Shown piece after piece: positions 5,072 to 6,403 of a DNA stretch of 6,403 bases. Position numbers and translations under genes: made by a program. The first letter of the stretch is position 1. The number at the start of each line of letters is the position of its first letter. The notes beneath the pieces are model-generated. The model was given only the letters and a program-made list of their open reading frames with translations, was not told the DNA's origin and ran no database searches. Source of the stretch: Candidatus Gastranaerophilales bacterium (lineage in GTDB: Bacteria; Cyanobacteriota; Vampirovibrionia; Gastranaerophilales; Gastranaerophilaceae); NCBI GenBank assembly GCA_021202305.1, contig JAJQDG010000020.1, positions 1 through 6,403 on the forward strand, read 5' to 3'.

Positions 5072-6403
5072 ATGGCACAAAACAGAAAAGTTTCTTCATC
5101 GCTTAAAGTAGGTATTTTAACAATTACGGCGCTTGTAATTCTTATTTTTACGGTACTCTGGATAAAAGGCAGAACGCTATCCTCGGGCGAGAGAATTGAA
5201 GTTATTTTTCATGATATAAACGGTATTCGTGCAGGTTCAATGGTGCAAATGATGGGGCTTCGCATAGGTCAAATCGAAGAAATTATCCCCTTTGTTGACG
5301 GCAAAAACAGCCACGTTAAAGTTCGCTTTGTTATAACGGAAAAAGACGTAAAAATTCCCCGTGCTTCGACAATTTCAATACAGCAATCGGGACTTATAGG
5401 CGAACAATTTTTAGAGGTTATGCCGCCTAAAGTCGGCTATATTTATGTTGAAACAGAAAGAAATTCAACGGATTTAGAGGACGGACAAGATGTATATATG
5501 GTGTTGTCGGGGAATTTAACGAAAATAGGCAAAGTGGAAAATGCTGTTGTAATTCCAAGCAATGCAACACCTTTAGAATACAGAACAAAATTCAAAACTC
5601 AAAATGCACTAAAAATAGGTTATACCGTTAGTTTACCGGGGCTTATATTAGACAGTGAATCACTGGGTGCAAAACTGCAAAACGGAAAGCTTATATTTGA
5701 AGTAAAAACAGGTGCCGAACTTGAAGCGCCCGATACGGATTCGCCCTATACAGTGATTGAACCTATGCGCATAAGCGACTTTTTAGAACTGAATTATAAA
5801 GCCGCATATTCGCTTGCCGCAATGAATGACAGAGTTATGGAAATTTTAACGGACGAGCTTGTCGGCGAAATAAAAGAAGCTGTTGTTAATGTTAATGAAC
5901 TTACTAAAAAAGCTGTTACGGTAATGGATAAAGCCGATATATTGATTGATTCTTCGCGTGATGAAATAGATGCCATATTAAAACAAACTTCATTATTAAC
6001 AGGCAAATTAAATGCTTTGTCTGATAATATCAATAGCATTGTAGGAGACAAAGAGGTTCAAGACAATCTTTTTGATGCCATAAAATCTGTCGGAAAATTT
6101 GCAGATAATGTAAATAAAATTGTCGAAACACCCGAAACGAAAGAAATGCTCGGCGACCTTAATGAAATTGCAAGAAACTTAGCGGACATCTCCTGTTATA
6201 TTAATGAATTTGCAAGCGATGAAAAATTAAAAGCCGATTTAAAAGAATCTGTTTCTAATATTAATGGCGCCTTAAAAGAAGTAAATGAAAACCTGAAAAA
6301 AGCAAATTCCATAGAAGGGCAGGAGGATGTTTCAATAAATAATGCAATAACAGATGCGATACTTACAACAAAAAATCTGAAAAAATTCTCGGAAAAATTA
6401 AAT
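5072..6403 (+). CDS. mlaD: MlaD-like MCE-domain protein, 3'-truncated by window edge
   Basis: The periplasmic lipid-binding component of the MlaE/MlaF transporter. Reading from ATG 5072, 444 codons are open to the right edge with no stop. A single N-terminal membrane anchor (about 12-31, GILTITALVILIFTVLW) is followed by one MCE domain (about 40-118: INGIRAGSMV, G-LRIGQI, then SGLIGEQFLEV at 106-116, the pore-loop region). Residues about 145-230 are a beta-rich, glycine-spotted stretch I cannot assign. From about 235 onward the chain is long, charged and almost certainly helical/coiled-coil, rich in Asn/Lys/Glu/Ile. It has no lipobox. It is longer than E. coli MlaD (about 183 aa), closer to cyanobacterial or other extended MCE proteins. 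The 40-nt gap from mlaF holds only a purine-rich tract (AAAGAGAAAGAGA, 5051-5063) as a weak ribosome site. Confidence 0.9.
   Translation, partial: MAQNRKVSSSLKVGILTITALVILIFTVLWIKGRTLSSGERIEVIFHDINGIRAGSMVQMMGLRIGQIEEIIPFVDGKNSHVKVRFVITEKDVKIPRASTISIQQSGLIGEQFLEVMPPKVGYIYVETERNSTDLEDGQDVYMVLSGNLTKIGKVENAVVIPSNATPLEYRTKFKTQNALKIGYTVSLPGLILDSESLGAKLQNGKLIFEVKTGAELEAPDTDSPYTVIEPMRISDFLELNYKAAYSLAAMNDRVMEILTDELVGEIKEAVVNVNELTKKAVTVMDKADILIDSSRDEIDAILKQTSLLTGKLNALSDNINSIVGDKEVQDNLFDAIKSVGKFADNVNKIVETPETKEMLGDLNEIARNLADISCYINEFASDEKLKADLKESVSNINGALKEVNENLKKANSIEGQEDVSINNAITDAILTTKNLKKFSEKLN

Noticed and set aside
5794..6051. Minus-strand frame of 85 codons opposite the MCE gene
   Set aside because: Ser-rich translation antisense to the helical region of the MCE protein, with no independent support.

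Overview
This is an AT-rich bacterial window in which every recognisable gene lies on the + strand. It holds two partial genes at the edges, five complete genes, and one real intergenic region (760-975). The ABC lipid transporter of the MlaE/MlaF/MlaD type implies a two-membrane (diderm) cell. The low GC, the nearly absent gaps and the MlaE-F-D order would fit a low-GC diderm such as a gut Melainabacteria/Vampirovibrionia (Gastranaerophilales) or Elusimicrobia-like lineage. That placement is only a guess: there is no rRNA or other phylogenetic marker I can score by eye.

Layout: (1) 1-759, the 3' part of a membrane-anchored calcineurin-like metallophosphoesterase; its reading frame is open to the left edge. 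(2) 760-975, an intergenic region in three parts: a GC-rich nested inverted repeat (771-833), a strong sigma70-type promoter with an extended -10 (854-883), and a leader of about 85 nt that ends in an intrinsic-terminator-like hairpin plus U-tract (934-966) just before rimP. (3) 976-2636, rimP and nusA, the usual ribosome-maturation/transcription-factor pair. (4) 2642-3499, a formyltransferase-family enzyme with an intact Asn/His/Asp catalytic set but not a standard Met-tRNA formyltransferase. (5) 3509-6403, mlaE, mlaF and a 3'-truncated mlaD-like MCE gene, together encoding the permease, ATPase and substrate-binding parts of a lipid transporter.

From rimP to the right edge the gaps are 11, 5, 9, -4 and 40 nt with no evident terminator, so all six genes could be one transcript driven from the promoter at 854-883. 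Such an operon would join translation/transcription factors to envelope lipid transport. The expected nusA partners (ylxR, infB, rbfA) are absent downstream. The most interesting non-coding signal is the rimP leader. Its hairpin contains G.U pairs and sits where a NusA-responsive attenuator would allow NusA to control its own operon, and here possibly the lipid transporter as well. I found no mobile element, CRISPR array, tRNA or rRNA, and no credible minus-strand gene.
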